Shown piece after piece: positions 39,632 through 48,279 of a stretch of 64,000 nucleotides of DNA. Within the stretch, counting starts at the first letter, position 1; every line of letters starts with the position of its first letter. This DNA is from Oceanimonas baumannii (lineage in GTDB: Bacteria; Pseudomonadota; Gammaproteobacteria; Enterobacterales; Aeromonadaceae), in contig NZ_NQJF01000013.1 in the NCBI RefSeq assembly GCF_002245495.1, positions 1 to 64,000 on the forward strand, in the 5' to 3' direction. The position numbers were made by a program, and so were the translations under genes. The notes beneath the pieces are model-generated. The model was not told the DNA's origin, made no database searches, and was given only the letters and a program-made list of their open reading frames with translations.

Positions 39632-41716
39632 TTACATCGCCACCTGTAGCATCTTGCTGCGGTATTCCTGGGTCACGGCGCGGGCGTCGATGGCATTAGT
39701 GACAGCAGTGGGGGTGATCAGCACCACCAGCTCGGTGCGACGTGTGTTGGTGCCACTGCTGCCGAACAGCCAGCCCAATACCGGCACATGGCGAATGCCG
39801 GGCACGCCCTGGCTGTCGCGGGTGGTGTTTTCGCGTATCAGCCCGCCCAGCACCAGGGTTTCGCCGCTCTGCACCGCCACCCGGGTGTCGATTTTTCTCT
39901 GGGTAATGGTGGGTGACTGAATGTTGGAGCTGGTGGTGGTGGCCACGTCGTTCACTTCCTGGACCAGCTCCAGCACCACCATGCCGCCGGCGTTTACTCT
40001 GGGGGTTACTTCCAGTAACACACCGGTATCGCGATACTGAATGGTGCTGGTGACGTTACCGACATCACTGTTAAGGTTGGTGGTTTCCGAGGTGCGGATA
40101 GGCACCTGATCCCCCACGCGTATCAGTGCTTTCTGGTTGTCGAGCACCATCAGCGAGGGCGAGGAAATCACGTTGACTTTGGAGTCGCTGGCCAGCGCCT
40201 GGAGCAGGGCCCGTGTGCCAGCCGCATTGAATATTTCATAGCTGGCGCTGACATCCAGGCCGCCATCAAAAGGTGAAGGTATGGGCAGGGCGCCGATGGC
40301 ACCTACGCCGGTGCGACCACCGCCCAGGCTGTTTTTGAAATACCATTGCAGGCCGTAGCGTAATTCGTCCTCCAGGCTGACTTCGACAATGGTGGCTTCC
40401 ACCAGTACCTGCAACGGCAGCTGATCCAGTCGTTTGATGGCTTGTTCCACTTTTTCGTAGTCGGCACTGGCGGCCATCACCACCAGGGCATTTCGTTCGG
40501 TGTCGGCAATCACGCTGACTTCACCTACATCCAGGTTGGCGGCGTTAATACCGGTGGCAATCTGCACCGGGCTGCCTTCTTCATTACTGGAAGCTGCCGG
40601 CAGGGGCGAACCGGCGCTGTTGCGGCGCTGGCTGTCGAACAGCTGGTTAAGCAGCTCGGCCAGGTGGTCAGCCTTGCCGTTTTGTACGTGATAAACATAC
40701 ATGTTCAGTCCCCGGGGATTCTCGGCCCGGTCCAGACGTTGTATCCACACTCTGGCGTCGGACAGGTAACGCTCCTGGGGAGTGATCACCAGCAGCGCGT
40801 TGAGCCGCTCTATGGGCAGGTAGCGTACCATTCCCGCCAGCGGACCTTCCGCTTCGTCACCGAAAATGGCCTGCAATTCACTGGCGATAACCTCGGCGCT
40901 GCTGGCCTGCAACCGGAACAGTCCCACCGACATGCCGCGCAGCTGATCTACGTCAAACAGGTTGACGGTATCGCGGATATTGATGAGTTCGTCGCGGGTG
41001 CCCACCAGGGTAATCAGGTTGCGCCTGTCGTCCACCATCATGGCACCTTGCCGGGGTTTTACCGGTTCCAGAATTTTTTCCATTTCCCGGGCTCCGATAT
41101 AGCGCAGCGGCAGAATCAGCATCTGGTATCCCCGTTCGGCGGTGGGTGTCAGACGAGGGTTCAGTGCCGAGGGCGGCACTTCACCGGCGGGTATCACGTT
41201 AAACAGGCCGTTACTGTGTACCAGAGCGGCACCGTGAGTCTGCAGCAGACTTTCCAGGGTAGGCAGCAGGTCGTCCTGACTGATGGGGCGGTTGGTTTGC
41301 AGATAGACCTGACCGCGCACCCGTTCGTCAAGGGAGTAGTTAAGCTGCAAAATATCGCCCAGTATGGTTTTCACTACTTCGGCAATATCGGACCCCTGAA
41401 AATTGAGGGTGACATCGCCGGGGGCTGATGCCTGGGTCTGTTCCGTCTGCCCCAGGCGCATAAAGTTGCCCGAGCCTCGGTAAATTTCACTGCGGGTAGA
41501 GGGAGAGGCAGCGGTAGCCGGTGTCAGGCTGCTGGGCAGCCGGTCGGCAGGCCGCTCGCCTGATGGCAGTTTGACCGGATCGTAGTTGCTGCTCACCCTG
41601 TCTTTGCCCCAGGGCTTGTCGAGGGCGGGCCGGTCTCCGGTAGGGTTGGAGCAGGCCACCAGTAAAGTACAGATAAGGCCGGTGCCAAGCCAGTGAGGTA
41701 ATGAAAGCTTGCTCAT
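39632..41716 (-). CDS. gspD: Type II secretion outer-membrane secretin
   Basis: A 694-residue secretin. The N-terminus ends in a lipobox (LLVACSN, Cys22), so it is likely a self-anchored lipoprotein, as I recall for Xanthomonas XpsD. Periplasmic N domains (about 100-400: VTLNFQGSDIAEVVKTILGD, then LNPRLTPTAERGYQMLILPL) precede the C-terminal secretin barrel (about 450-680) with LQALASDSKVNVISSPSLMV, VPIRTSE and TLVLGGLIREN. The start overlaps the upstream gene by 4 bases (ATGA). It is the last gene of the operon, as in xps clusters; in the classical exe/pul order gspD follows gspC at the front. Confidence 0.96.
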   Translation of the reverse strand: MSKLSLPHWLGTGLICTLLVACSNPTGDRPALDKPWGKDRVSSNYDPVKLPSGERPADRLPSSLTPATAASPSTRSEIYRGSGNFMRLGQTEQTQASAPGDVTLNFQGSDIAEVVKTILGDILQLNYSLDERVRGQVYLQTNRPISQDDLLPTLESLLQTHGAALVHSNGLFNVIPAGEVPPSALNPRLTPTAERGYQMLILPLRYIGAREMEKILEPVKPRQGAMMVDDRRNLITLVGTRDELINIRDTVNLFDVDQLRGMSVGLFRLQASSAEVIASELQAIFGDEAEGPLAGMVRYLPIERLNALLVITPQERYLSDARVWIQRLDRAENPRGLNMYVYHVQNGKADHLAELLNQLFDSQRRNSAGSPLPAASSNEEGSPVQIATGINAANLDVGEVSVIADTERNALVVMAASADYEKVEQAIKRLDQLPLQVLVEATIVEVSLEDELRYGLQWYFKNSLGGGRTGVGAIGALPIPSPFDGGLDVSASYEIFNAAGTRALLQALASDSKVNVISSPSLMVLDNQKALIRVGDQVPIRTSETTNLNSDVGNVTSTIQYRDTGVLLEVTPRVNAGGMVVLELVQEVNDVATTTSSNIQSPTITQRKIDTRVAVQSGETLVLGGLIRENTTRDSQGVPGIRHVPVLGWLFGSSGTNTRRTELVVLITPTAVTNAIDARAVTQEYRSKMLQVAM

Positions 41717-42243
41717 GATGACTCCCCGTTACTTCCTTGTTCGGTTTCCGGCTCGTTGCCGTGGTCGTTATCCTGTTCAGGCTGCTCGTCGGTGGGGGCT
41801 GATTCCTCCTGCTCCGGCAAAGGCCGGGTGGAAGGCTCCCTCGGTTCCCACAGCTCCAGCCGTAAACGCTGGCCATTATCGGTCAGGGTGACGCTGTCTT
41901 CGGTGATGTCTTGCAGTTGCCAGTTGCCGTCCAGATACATACCCGTGCGAATACGCAGTCTGCCTTCTCCCTGCCGTTCGCTGAACAGTGCCAGTTGTTG
42001 CTCGTTTTCCCACACCACGCCGCTAAGACGCCATTTTTCCCGCATTTCGGCGGCGCTTTCGCTCAGGGTTTCGCTGTCGTCCTCATTGTTTTCCGGACGT
42101 CGGGTAGTGCTGAACAGCGGTCGTTCCAGCATGCTGTCAAACTGCTCGAGAGGCGGGTATTCCGGTGCCGTTTCATCCTCATTCTGTGCCAGTACTGCCG
42201 GCAGCCACAGCATCAGCAACAGGGGCCAGGGGGGATGTTTCAT
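41713..42243 (-). CDS. gspN: GspN/XpsN-like protein with a GspC-type homology region
   Basis: A 176-residue exported protein (signal peptide MKHPPWPLLLMLWLPAVLAQ). The conserved core at about 34-130 (FDSMLERPLFSTTRRP, WRLSGVVWENEQQLALF, GDWQL-like GNWQLQDI and DSVTL) looks like the HR domain of GspC, which links the inner-membrane platform to the secretin. A disordered Glu/Gln/Pro-rich tail follows (about 135-176). No separate gspC is in the operon. By gene order it corresponds to XpsN of Xanthomonas, and it may fill the GspC role. The functional claim is inference. Confidence 0.72.
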   Translation of the reverse strand: MKHPPWPLLLMLWLPAVLAQNEDETAPEYPPLEQFDSMLERPLFSTTRRPENNEDDSETLSESAAEMREKWRLSGVVWENEQQLALFSERQGEGRLRIRTGMYLDGNWQLQDITEDSVTLTDNGQRLRLELWEPREPSTRPLPEQEESAPTDEQPEQDNDHGNEPETEQGSNGESS

Positions 42244-42848
42244 GGGGCCTCCTGTTTTGTATAGCCCAGCAGATTGAAGCGCACATCGAGAGATGGAATC
42301 TCCCGTACCCGGGCACTTTGCCGGCGTGCCACTACCTGGTTGTTGCGCGCGCGTACCCGGCGAGGAGAGGCGGTGATCACCAGATCTTCAATAAACAATG
42401 CCGGCATGCCCGATTCGATGGCATGAATAAGCGGGACCAGTTCGTTCAGTTCGCTGCGCAAATGTACCCTCAGCATCACCTCTGGCAGCGGCCCGTCGCT
42501 GCTGGCAGGCGCATTCTGAATACTGACCAGCTGGCCGCCGCTTTGTGCCACCTGGCGGTTGAGGTGCTGTTGCAGCCAGGCCTGAGCCAGGGCCGGGCGC
42601 TGTTCCGGCAGATAGAGGTTGTCGTCGGGGGTCTCGGCGCTGAGTTGCTGCAGTTGTTGCTCGGTCTGCTCCAGTTCTCCGGCCAGTCGCTGGTAACGTT
42701 CCAGCTGACCTTCGAGTTGCTCCAGCCTGTCGCCCTGACGCCAGAACAGGCTGAACAGGGGGCTGATGATCAGGCTGAACACCAGCACCACCACCAGCCC
42801 CAGCAGGGCCAGTGCCAGCCATTTTTGTTGCTTTGTATCCAGGTTCAT
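42240..42848 (-). CDS. gspM: Type II secretion protein GspM (GspMb, PilO-like)
   Basis: A 202-residue inner-membrane protein with a short cytoplasmic start, one membrane helix (about 10-33), a coiled coil (about 38-72, rich in Gln/Leu/Glu) and a ferredoxin-like periplasmic domain (about 80-200). With GspL it forms the platform that couples the GspE ATPase to the pseudopilus. It overlaps the genes on both sides by 4 bases. Confidence 0.82.
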   Translation of the reverse strand: MNLDTKQQKWLALALLGLVVVLVFSLIISPLFSLFWRQGDRLEQLEGQLERYQRLAGELEQTEQQLQQLSAETPDDNLYLPEQRPALAQAWLQQHLNRQVAQSGGQLVSIQNAPASSDGPLPEVMLRVHLRSELNELVPLIHAIESGMPALFIEDLVITASPRRVRARNNQVVARRQSARVREIPSLDVRFNLLGYTKQEAP

Positions 42849-43921
42849 GGCGCACCTCCTTCAGCCAGACGGGCGGTGATCATGAAGCGCTCTTTATTGG
42901 TGGCCGGGTTATTGGTGATCGGAGAGCTGAAGCGAACATCGGAAAACAGTGCTGAACCTTCCAGCAGACCGATCAGTTCAGAGGCATTGGCCGACTCGCC
43001 GCGAATTTGCAGCGTGTCATGTTCCAGTTCCAGCCGGGTCAGCCAGGTGTGATCGGGCAGTTGTTGTGTCAGTTCGCTCAGCAGCGGCAGGGTAGGGTTA
43101 CGATCGCTCTGTTTTTTGCCGAGAAAGGCCAGGCTGTTGCGCAGTGAAGCCAGTTCACGCTTGAGGGCGGCTGTTTGCTCGGCTCGCTGGCGAGGCTGGT
43201 TTATCTCGGAGGTGAGGCTGTCGATGCGGTTTTGCCGGTGATAGAGGGGAACTGCAATGAGCAAAAACAGCATCACCAGTACCAGGGCACCATTCAGGTT
43301 TTTCAGCCGGCCTGCTTTCCGGAAGGTTCGTACTGAGCTGACCGGCAGGGTAATGGCGGGAGCATCGGTATTATCGGCCGAAAAAAGCCGGACAGGGTAC
43401 AGTTCCAGTTCTGCCAGCTCGGTGAGGTAAGTGTCAATTCGCTCCCTGGGCGCCAGCAGCACGGTCACGTCGATATGCGGCTGGTTTTTTTTCTGCGGGC
43501 TGGCAGTAAAGCCAAAATAGACCTGATCAGCGGTAAAAGGGGTGTGTCTGTCCATCTCAAAGCGCAGTACGTTTTCCAGGTCGCCGGCGGTGGCAGCAGG
43601 CAAGGTGAGCTTCGTCTGCAGTAACTCGCTGGCTGGAAGATATAGGTGTACCTGACTGGCTTTTTGCAGTAGTTGCTGTCGTTCAGAAGGAGGTATATCG
43701 GTGAGGGCCTGTAACTGGCCCCCGGGCTGCAGCTGAAGCTGGTAGTGATCCGGACCGCTGTAAATGCACAGTTGCTGACCTGGCCGGAACAGACGCTGGC
43801 GTGCATTGGCCGGCAGCATGCCGAGCAGTTGTCCGCTCCACCAGTGCCAGAAGCGCTGCAGCCAGGTTAAAACATGGCGGCGGTAATAACCCATTGCCTG
43901 TGTTAGTCGGTCCCCGTCCAT
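42845..43921 (-). CDS. gspL: Type II secretion protein GspL with PilN-like domain
   Basis: A 358-residue protein. The cytoplasmic N-terminal half (about 1-200) has the actin-like/PilM-type pattern (LENVLRFEMDRHTPFTADQV). A membrane helix lies at about 207-227 (NGALVLVMLFLLIAVPL), then a coiled coil and a PilN-like periplasmic domain (about 270-350: LPDHTWLTRLELEHDTLQI, GLLEGSALFSDVRF). It recruits GspE and partners GspM. The start lies within the end of gspK (19-base overlap). Confidence 0.86.
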   Translation of the reverse strand: MDGDRLTQAMGYYRRHVLTWLQRFWHWWSGQLLGMLPANARQRLFRPGQQLCIYSGPDHYQLQLQPGGQLQALTDIPPSERQQLLQKASQVHLYLPASELLQTKLTLPAATAGDLENVLRFEMDRHTPFTADQVYFGFTASPQKKNQPHIDVTVLLAPRERIDTYLTELAELELYPVRLFSADNTDAPAITLPVSSVRTFRKAGRLKNLNGALVLVMLFLLIAVPLYHRQNRIDSLTSEINQPRQRAEQTAALKRELASLRNSLAFLGKKQSDRNPTLPLLSELTQQLPDHTWLTRLELEHDTLQIRGESANASELIGLLEGSALFSDVRFSSPITNNPATNKERFMITARLAEGGAP

Positions 43922-44838
43922 AGGGTGTCTCCATCAGGAGTAGTGTCGGTAAGCAGCGGAATAAACTCCTGCTCCGCTTTCAGTACCAGAGGCCGGCCTC
44001 GGCGGTTAAGCAGGCTGGCGGACAGCCGGTAGCGATAGACAGTATTCATTCGGGATTCAGTATAAATAGTGTAGTTGACCCCGGGAGCGCCGCCAGAGAG
44101 CAAGGTCTGAGGAAACATGTCGGTAGCGGGAGGCGGTTGTCCTGCCTCATGCCGGGCGCGTCTGTCCTCAATAAACTGATCTGCCGTGGCTTCGCTCACG
44201 CCGGGCAGGGAGAGTAGCACCTGGCGGGGAGCGAATTGCGGGTTAATGCCCTGGCGGGGGTTGCGCAGGGTCAGACTGTGACGAATTTTCCGGTACAGCT
44301 CCGGGGTCATTTCCAGCACTTGCTGCAGTTCATCTACTGTGCTGAAGGGGGCGTTGGCGGGACCGTAGTTTAGGCCTGCCGCCAGATAATCATCTATTTC
44401 GGCACCGTTCAGCCGGCGCAAATCATCGCCGTCGCGCCAGTCCATAATGGCGTCAGTCAGCCGTGCGCGCAGGGCATCGTCGGGCTCTGCCGTGGCCAGC
44501 AGGCCATCGAGCAGCTCGGGGCCGGCGGAGTTGAGATCGATACGGCCGCTTTCATTAAACAGGGCTATGTATATTTCCATGTCATCGAATGGCACAACAT
44601 AGGGGCTGCCATCGGCCAGCCAGGGCTGTTGATCGGCAGGTTGTGCCAGGGCCAGCAGTGCCAGTTGCAGGCCGGCATCGGCTCCCTGATAAAGCTGGGC
44701 AGCATGGGCGATGTTGCTGCTTTGCCTGGCCTGACTGCGGCTGTTTACCGATAACCCTGAGGCCAGTATTGTCAGCAGTAATAGCAGCCACAGCACGCTG
44801 ACCAGGGCGATTCCCCTATTTGAATTGCTTGATAACAT
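43903..44838 (-). CDS. gspK: Type II secretion minor pseudopilin GspK
   Basis: A 311-residue large minor pseudopilin at the pseudopilus tip. The N-terminal helix is RGIALVSVLWLLLLLTILAS, with a prepilin-type cleavage context but, typical of GspK, no Glu5. A large periplasmic domain follows, with ESGRIDLNSAGPELLDGLL and LLSLPGVSEATADQFIEDR, a helix-hairpin-helix-like insert of the T2SSK family. It overlaps gspJ by 23 bases. Confidence 0.9.
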   Translation of the reverse strand: MLSSNSNRGIALVSVLWLLLLLTILASGLSVNSRSQARQSSNIAHAAQLYQGADAGLQLALLALAQPADQQPWLADGSPYVVPFDDMEIYIALFNESGRIDLNSAGPELLDGLLATAEPDDALRARLTDAIMDWRDGDDLRRLNGAEIDDYLAAGLNYGPANAPFSTVDELQQVLEMTPELYRKIRHSLTLRNPRQGINPQFAPRQVLLSLPGVSEATADQFIEDRRARHEAGQPPPATDMFPQTLLSGGAPGVNYTIYTESRMNTVYRYRLSASLLNRRGRPLVLKAEQEFIPLLTDTTPDGDTLWTGTD

Positions 44839-45490
44839 TGCGTTGTTCTCCGGGAGACACCACCAGCGCCGGCCAGTCCTCAGTCAGGGTTATACGCATC
44901 AATTCAGGCAGTGCATCCTGCTGTTGCCAGTCACTCTGCCAGCCGGCCTGTATGCCGTCTTCTTCCCGGGGCATATAACTCAGGCGGAAATCGGCCGCAG
45001 GCAAGGTAAGCAGCGCAGGGATACCGTCAGGGCGCTGAAAATCATCCACCATCTGGTACCAGTCAAAGGTGATCTCCGGCTGCTCGGGAGTGGGCGGATC
45101 CAGCCCGCCCAGCGGCTGGGTTTTCAGTATCAGCTGGGGGAGTTCAGGGGCGGTGCTGTCCAGAGCCAGATAAAACCAGGCAGACTGACTGGTGCGACTG
45201 TTCCGTTCCGGCAGAGCCGAAATAAATATCAGTGAATACTCACTTCCCTGAAATGACAGCAGGGAGGTTTCCCGGGTTTCCGGTACCAGACGGGATTCAC
45301 TGCGCGCCAGCAGCCGGCGCAGAAAGCGCTGGGCCTGTACTGTTTCGCTCAACTGACCGCTGTGTTCGTCTACCGTTTGCCAGGTACGACTGGCAATGCG
45401 AAAGCCGCCGAACATCAGACCGGCCAGCAGGGTGAGCAGGCTCAGAGCAACCATGAGCTCCAGCAGCGTAAAGCCGCGCGGACGTGTCAT
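44816..45490 (-). CDS. gspJ: Type II secretion minor pseudopilin GspJ
   Basis: A 224-residue prepilin. MTRPRG/FTLLELMVALSLLTL shows the prepilin peptidase site after Gly6 and the Glu5 of the mature protein. The soluble part matches GspJ in length. Unlike its neighbours, it does not overlap the preceding gene: 316 bases of repeat-bearing DNA separate it from gspI. Confidence 0.92.
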   Translation of the reverse strand: MTRPRGFTLLELMVALSLLTLLAGLMFGGFRIASRTWQTVDEHSGQLSETVQAQRFLRRLLARSESRLVPETRETSLLSFQGSEYSLIFISALPERNSRTSQSAWFYLALDSTAPELPQLILKTQPLGGLDPPTPEQPEITFDWYQMVDDFQRPDGIPALLTLPAADFRLSYMPREEDGIQAGWQSDWQQQDALPELMRITLTEDWPALVVSPGEQRNVIKQFK

Positions 45491-45538
45491 ATTGTTTCCT
45501 TTATCGCAGCGGTCCGGTGACCGTTATCTCTGCATAGG

Positions 45539-45760
45539 CACGTCACCCCCGCGAAGGCGGGGGGCCAGGAAATATTGCATGGACTCCCGCCTTCGCGGGA
45601 GTGACATTGCCAAGTTGTCATCTCCGCGGAGGCGGAGATCCAGAGCAGACGACTCTTGAGCGGTGGCGCTCGGACGACAATCAGATACCGGCGGGGGCTG
45701 TGGCATGGACTCCCGTCCCCGCCTTCGCCAATGACGTTCCTTCGCCGATGGGAGTGACCC
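45539..45760. repeat. REP-like palindrome cluster inside the gsp operon (gspI-gspJ gap)
   Basis: Four units of the TGGAYYCCCGCCTTCGCGGGRRTGAC family: 45539-45568 (minus), 45576-45611 (plus, the cleanest, CTCCCGCCTTCGCGGGAG), 45616-45642 (minus, CTCCGCCTCCGCGGAG) and a degenerate expanded one at about 45702-45759. They fill the 316-base space between gspI and gspJ, which overlap or nearly touch in most gsp operons. No gene is seen in the gap. The stable hairpins could attenuate or stabilise the downstream mRNA. Confidence 0.8.
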
Positions 45761-45806
45761 CAGAAAATGGCGACAGTACCTGAACAGCCATTTAGTCCGG
45801 TGGTCG

Positions 45807-46199
45807 TCATCGGGCCTCCGTGCGAACCAGCCGCAGGGTGGAAAGCTCATACTGGCGGTGGTCGCTCCAGCTCACTATTACCGACAGCCGGTAGGGGATA
45901 AACAGGGTCTGGTTATCCATTAGCCCCTGGCTGTGGTATTCCTCTACCCGGGTTTCCCATTCAAAGCGGTCGTTGAAATCTCCTCGTTCTACCCCGGGTT
46001 GCAGTGTCAGGCCGGCATCCAGTTCAGCCAGTTTCGATTCAGCCAGCAGCACCGCTTTTTGTTGCTCAAGTGCAGCCTGGGTGGTGCGGATGGCCAGGGA
46101 AAAAATATTCAGCAGCACCCCGAGGGTGATGGTGAGCACAGCGAAGGCCACCAGCACCTCCAGCAGGGTGAAGCCCTTGTGTACAGAGGAGCTAGTCAT
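45807..46199 (-). CDS. gspI: Type II secretion minor pseudopilin GspI
   Basis: A 130-residue prepilin. Start at ATG 46199 (MTSSSVHKG/FTLLEVLVAFAVLTI), which overlaps the gspH stop by 8 bases. Prepilin cleavage would follow Gly9, with Glu5 present. GspI starts the tip complex with GspJ and GspK. A longer frame from 46229 adds 10 residues inside gspH and is unlikely. Confidence 0.9.
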   Translation of the reverse strand: MTSSSVHKGFTLLEVLVAFAVLTITLGVLLNIFSLAIRTTQAALEQQKAVLLAESKLAELDAGLTLQPGVERGDFNDRFEWETRVEEYHSQGLMDNQTLFIPYRLSVIVSWSDHRQYELSTLRLVRTEAR

Positions 46200-46650
46200 C
46201 GAAATATACCCGGCCGGTGAGCCAGTCAACCTGAATGCGATAGCGCAGGTGTTCGCCTGCTACCAGCAGGGTTGCGCCACTGCTGGTTCCGTCCGGATAA
46301 AATGTCAGTTCGGCAGGGGCATCGGGACGTTGCGGCTTGCCGGTGCCGGAAAGAGTCAGTGTCACACCGTCCGGCCAGGCATGTATTTGCTCTGCGAGTT
46401 GTGTTTGCCGCTGTTCCGAATTTAGCGTTAACAGCACAATGTTGCCGGTGGCAATGGCCTGACTGCGGGCCAGCCGCAGCAGGGCAGCGGTTTGCCGGCT
46501 GTAGCTTTTCAGCTCGGCTCCGGGCAGCAGGGCGGCAAAGCGCGGCAGGGCCACGGTCAGGGCCAATGTGGCGATGGTCAGTACCACCAGCAGCTCAAGC
46601 AGGGTGAAGCCGGTTGTGTTACTCCCAGCTGACCACGTCCTGTGCTTCAC
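46192..46650 (-). CDS. gspH: Type II secretion minor pseudopilin GspH
   Basis: A 152-residue prepilin translated from GTG 46650, which has AAGGAGG 5 bases upstream. The leader ends NTTG/FTLLELLVVLTIATLALTV, with Glu5. The C-terminal domain ends VDWLTGRVYFDD. It overlaps the end of gspG by 32 bases. GspH links the tip complex to the GspG shaft. Confidence 0.9.
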   Translation of the reverse strand: MKHRTWSAGSNTTGFTLLELLVVLTIATLALTVALPRFAALLPGAELKSYSRQTAALLRLARSQAIATGNIVLLTLNSEQRQTQLAEQIHAWPDGVTLTLSGTGKPQRPDAPAELTFYPDGTSSGATLLVAGEHLRYRIQVDWLTGRVYFDD

Positions 46651-47047
46651 CTGAACCTCCTTGCTGGTTATCGGCACCCAGGCTGAACAGATCGAATTCG
46701 CCGTGCTGGCCGGGGGAGCGGTACTGATATTCATTGCCCCAGGGGTCCAGCGGAACAGACTTTTTGTTCAGATAAGGGCCGTTCCAGCCCTTGGCCCCGG
46801 AGGGAGCACTGAGCAGGGCTTGCAGTCCTTCTCCGGTATTCGGGTGGCGGCCTACTTCCAGCCGGTAAAGATCCAGTGCCGTACTCAGCTCCTTGATCTG
46901 CAGGACCGCTGCTTTGGTTTTCGAGCCACCCAGCTGGCGCAGTACCTGCGGCCCGGCCAGACTGGCCAGCAGCCCCAGAATAACGAGCACGACCAGCAGC
47001 TCAAGCAGGGTAAAACCGGGTCCGTATGGTTTATGTTGATAACGCAC
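46619..47047 (-). CDS. gspG: Type II secretion major pseudopilin GspG
   Basis: A 142-residue major pseudopilin from GTG 47047 (GGGAGG 5 bases upstream). Prepilin site YGPG/FTLLELLVVLVILGLLAS. The calcium-binding GspG core is clear: NTGEGLQALL, WNGPYLNKKSVPLDPWGNEY and FDLFSLGADNQQGG. Length matches the family. An upstream in-frame start at 47119 lies within gspF and lacks a ribosome site. Confidence 0.95.
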   Translation of the reverse strand: MRYQHKPYGPGFTLLELLVVLVILGLLASLAGPQVLRQLGGSKTKAAVLQIKELSTALDLYRLEVGRHPNTGEGLQALLSAPSGAKGWNGPYLNKKSVPLDPWGNEYQYRSPGQHGEFDLFSLGADNQQGGSGEAQDVVSWE

Positions 47048-47057
47048 GATTACCTCC

Positions 47058-48278
47058 CTAGATGGGTAGTTCGTTGATACCGAGAATGGCCACCAGCATG
47101 GAAATGATAATGCCGGCAATCAGCACCCCCAGACCCAGGATCATCATGGGCTCCATGATGGTCAGCAGACGCTGAATAGCGTTTTCCACTTCCCGGTCGT
47201 AGGTGTCGGCCACCTTGAGCAGCATGCTTTCCAGCTGGCCGGTTTCTTCGCCGACCCGGATCATCTGAATGGCCAGGGGCGGAAACCGGCCTGAGGCCTG
47301 CAGTGGATCCGCCAGTCGCTTGCCTTCTTTCAGTTCACGGCCGGCTTCGGCCAGGATATCCATCAACAGCTGGTTGCCGAGGGTCTGGCGGGCGATATCG
47401 AGGGCACTCAGCAGGGGTACGCCACCTTGCATCAGTGTGCCCAGGCTGCGGGTAAAGCGTGCTACCTCCAGCCGCTGAATCAGTGTTCCGGCCAGGGGAA
47501 GACGCAATAACAGCCGGTGCCAGGCCAGACGAATGTGAGGCTCGCGCAGCCGCCGGCGCAGATAGATCAGGACCAGTAACAGGCCCAGCAGCAGCCACAG
47601 TCCGGTGCTTTTTATGAACTCGGCGGTGCCGATAACGATACGGGTCGGGAGGGGCAGGGTCTGGCCCATATCGGCAAACAGCTGCTGAAACTGAGGGATG
47701 ACATAGGTGAGAATGATCAGCAGTGAAATGGCCGACACCAGCAGCAGGATCAGCGGATAGATTAATGCCGACAGAGCCTTTTCCCGCAGCTGCCGGCTGC
47801 GTTCCAGGTACTGCGCCAGATCTGCCAGGCCCTGCTCCAGGTTGCCCGATATTTCAGCGGCACGGATCATGTTGAGATAAAACGGCGAGAAACCGGCATT
47901 TTGTTCAGCCAGTACCGCCGACAATGCCTGCCCTCGCTGGATACCTTCACGAATCCGGCTCAGCAGGCGAATGTCATCTTCTTGGTCGCGAACCTGGATC
48001 ATGATGCCAAGGGCCCGTTCCAGAGGAACACCGGCCTTGAGCAGAGCTGCCAGATCCTGAGTCAGGGCCTGAATGTGGCGTTCGCCGGAGCTGCGGCGGC
48101 CCAGGTTTATGTTCATATTCAGCAAACCGGCACCGTGTTCAGCGGCAGGCTCAACACTGAGCGGGATCAAGCCCCGTTGCTGCAGTTGCATCACAATGGC
48201 CTGCTGATCGGCCCCCTCCAGCCGGCCTTCCTGCTCTTCACCGCTGTGGCTGACCGCCCTGAAATGAAACAGCGCCAT
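47058..48278 (-). CDS. gspF: Type II secretion inner-membrane platform protein GspF
   Basis: A 406-residue polytopic protein with two T2SSF domains (about 70-193 and 270-395), each followed by hydrophobic segments. Motifs: LTQDLAALLKAGVPLERALG, FSPFYLNMIRAAEISGNLEQ, FTRSLGTLMQGGVPLLSALD and RVGEETGQLESMLLKVADTY. It is the platform on which the pseudopilus is built. One base separates it from gspE. Confidence 0.96.
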   Translation of the reverse strand: MALFHFRAVSHSGEEQEGRLEGADQQAIVMQLQQRGLIPLSVEPAAEHGAGLLNMNINLGRRSSGERHIQALTQDLAALLKAGVPLERALGIMIQVRDQEDDIRLLSRIREGIQRGQALSAVLAEQNAGFSPFYLNMIRAAEISGNLEQGLADLAQYLERSRQLREKALSALIYPLILLLVSAISLLIILTYVIPQFQQLFADMGQTLPLPTRIVIGTAEFIKSTGLWLLLGLLLVLIYLRRRLREPHIRLAWHRLLLRLPLAGTLIQRLEVARFTRSLGTLMQGGVPLLSALDIARQTLGNQLLMDILAEAGRELKEGKRLADPLQASGRFPPLAIQMIRVGEETGQLESMLLKVADTYDREVENAIQRLLTIMEPMMILGLGVLIAGIIISMLVAILGINELPI

Positions 48279-48279
48279 G

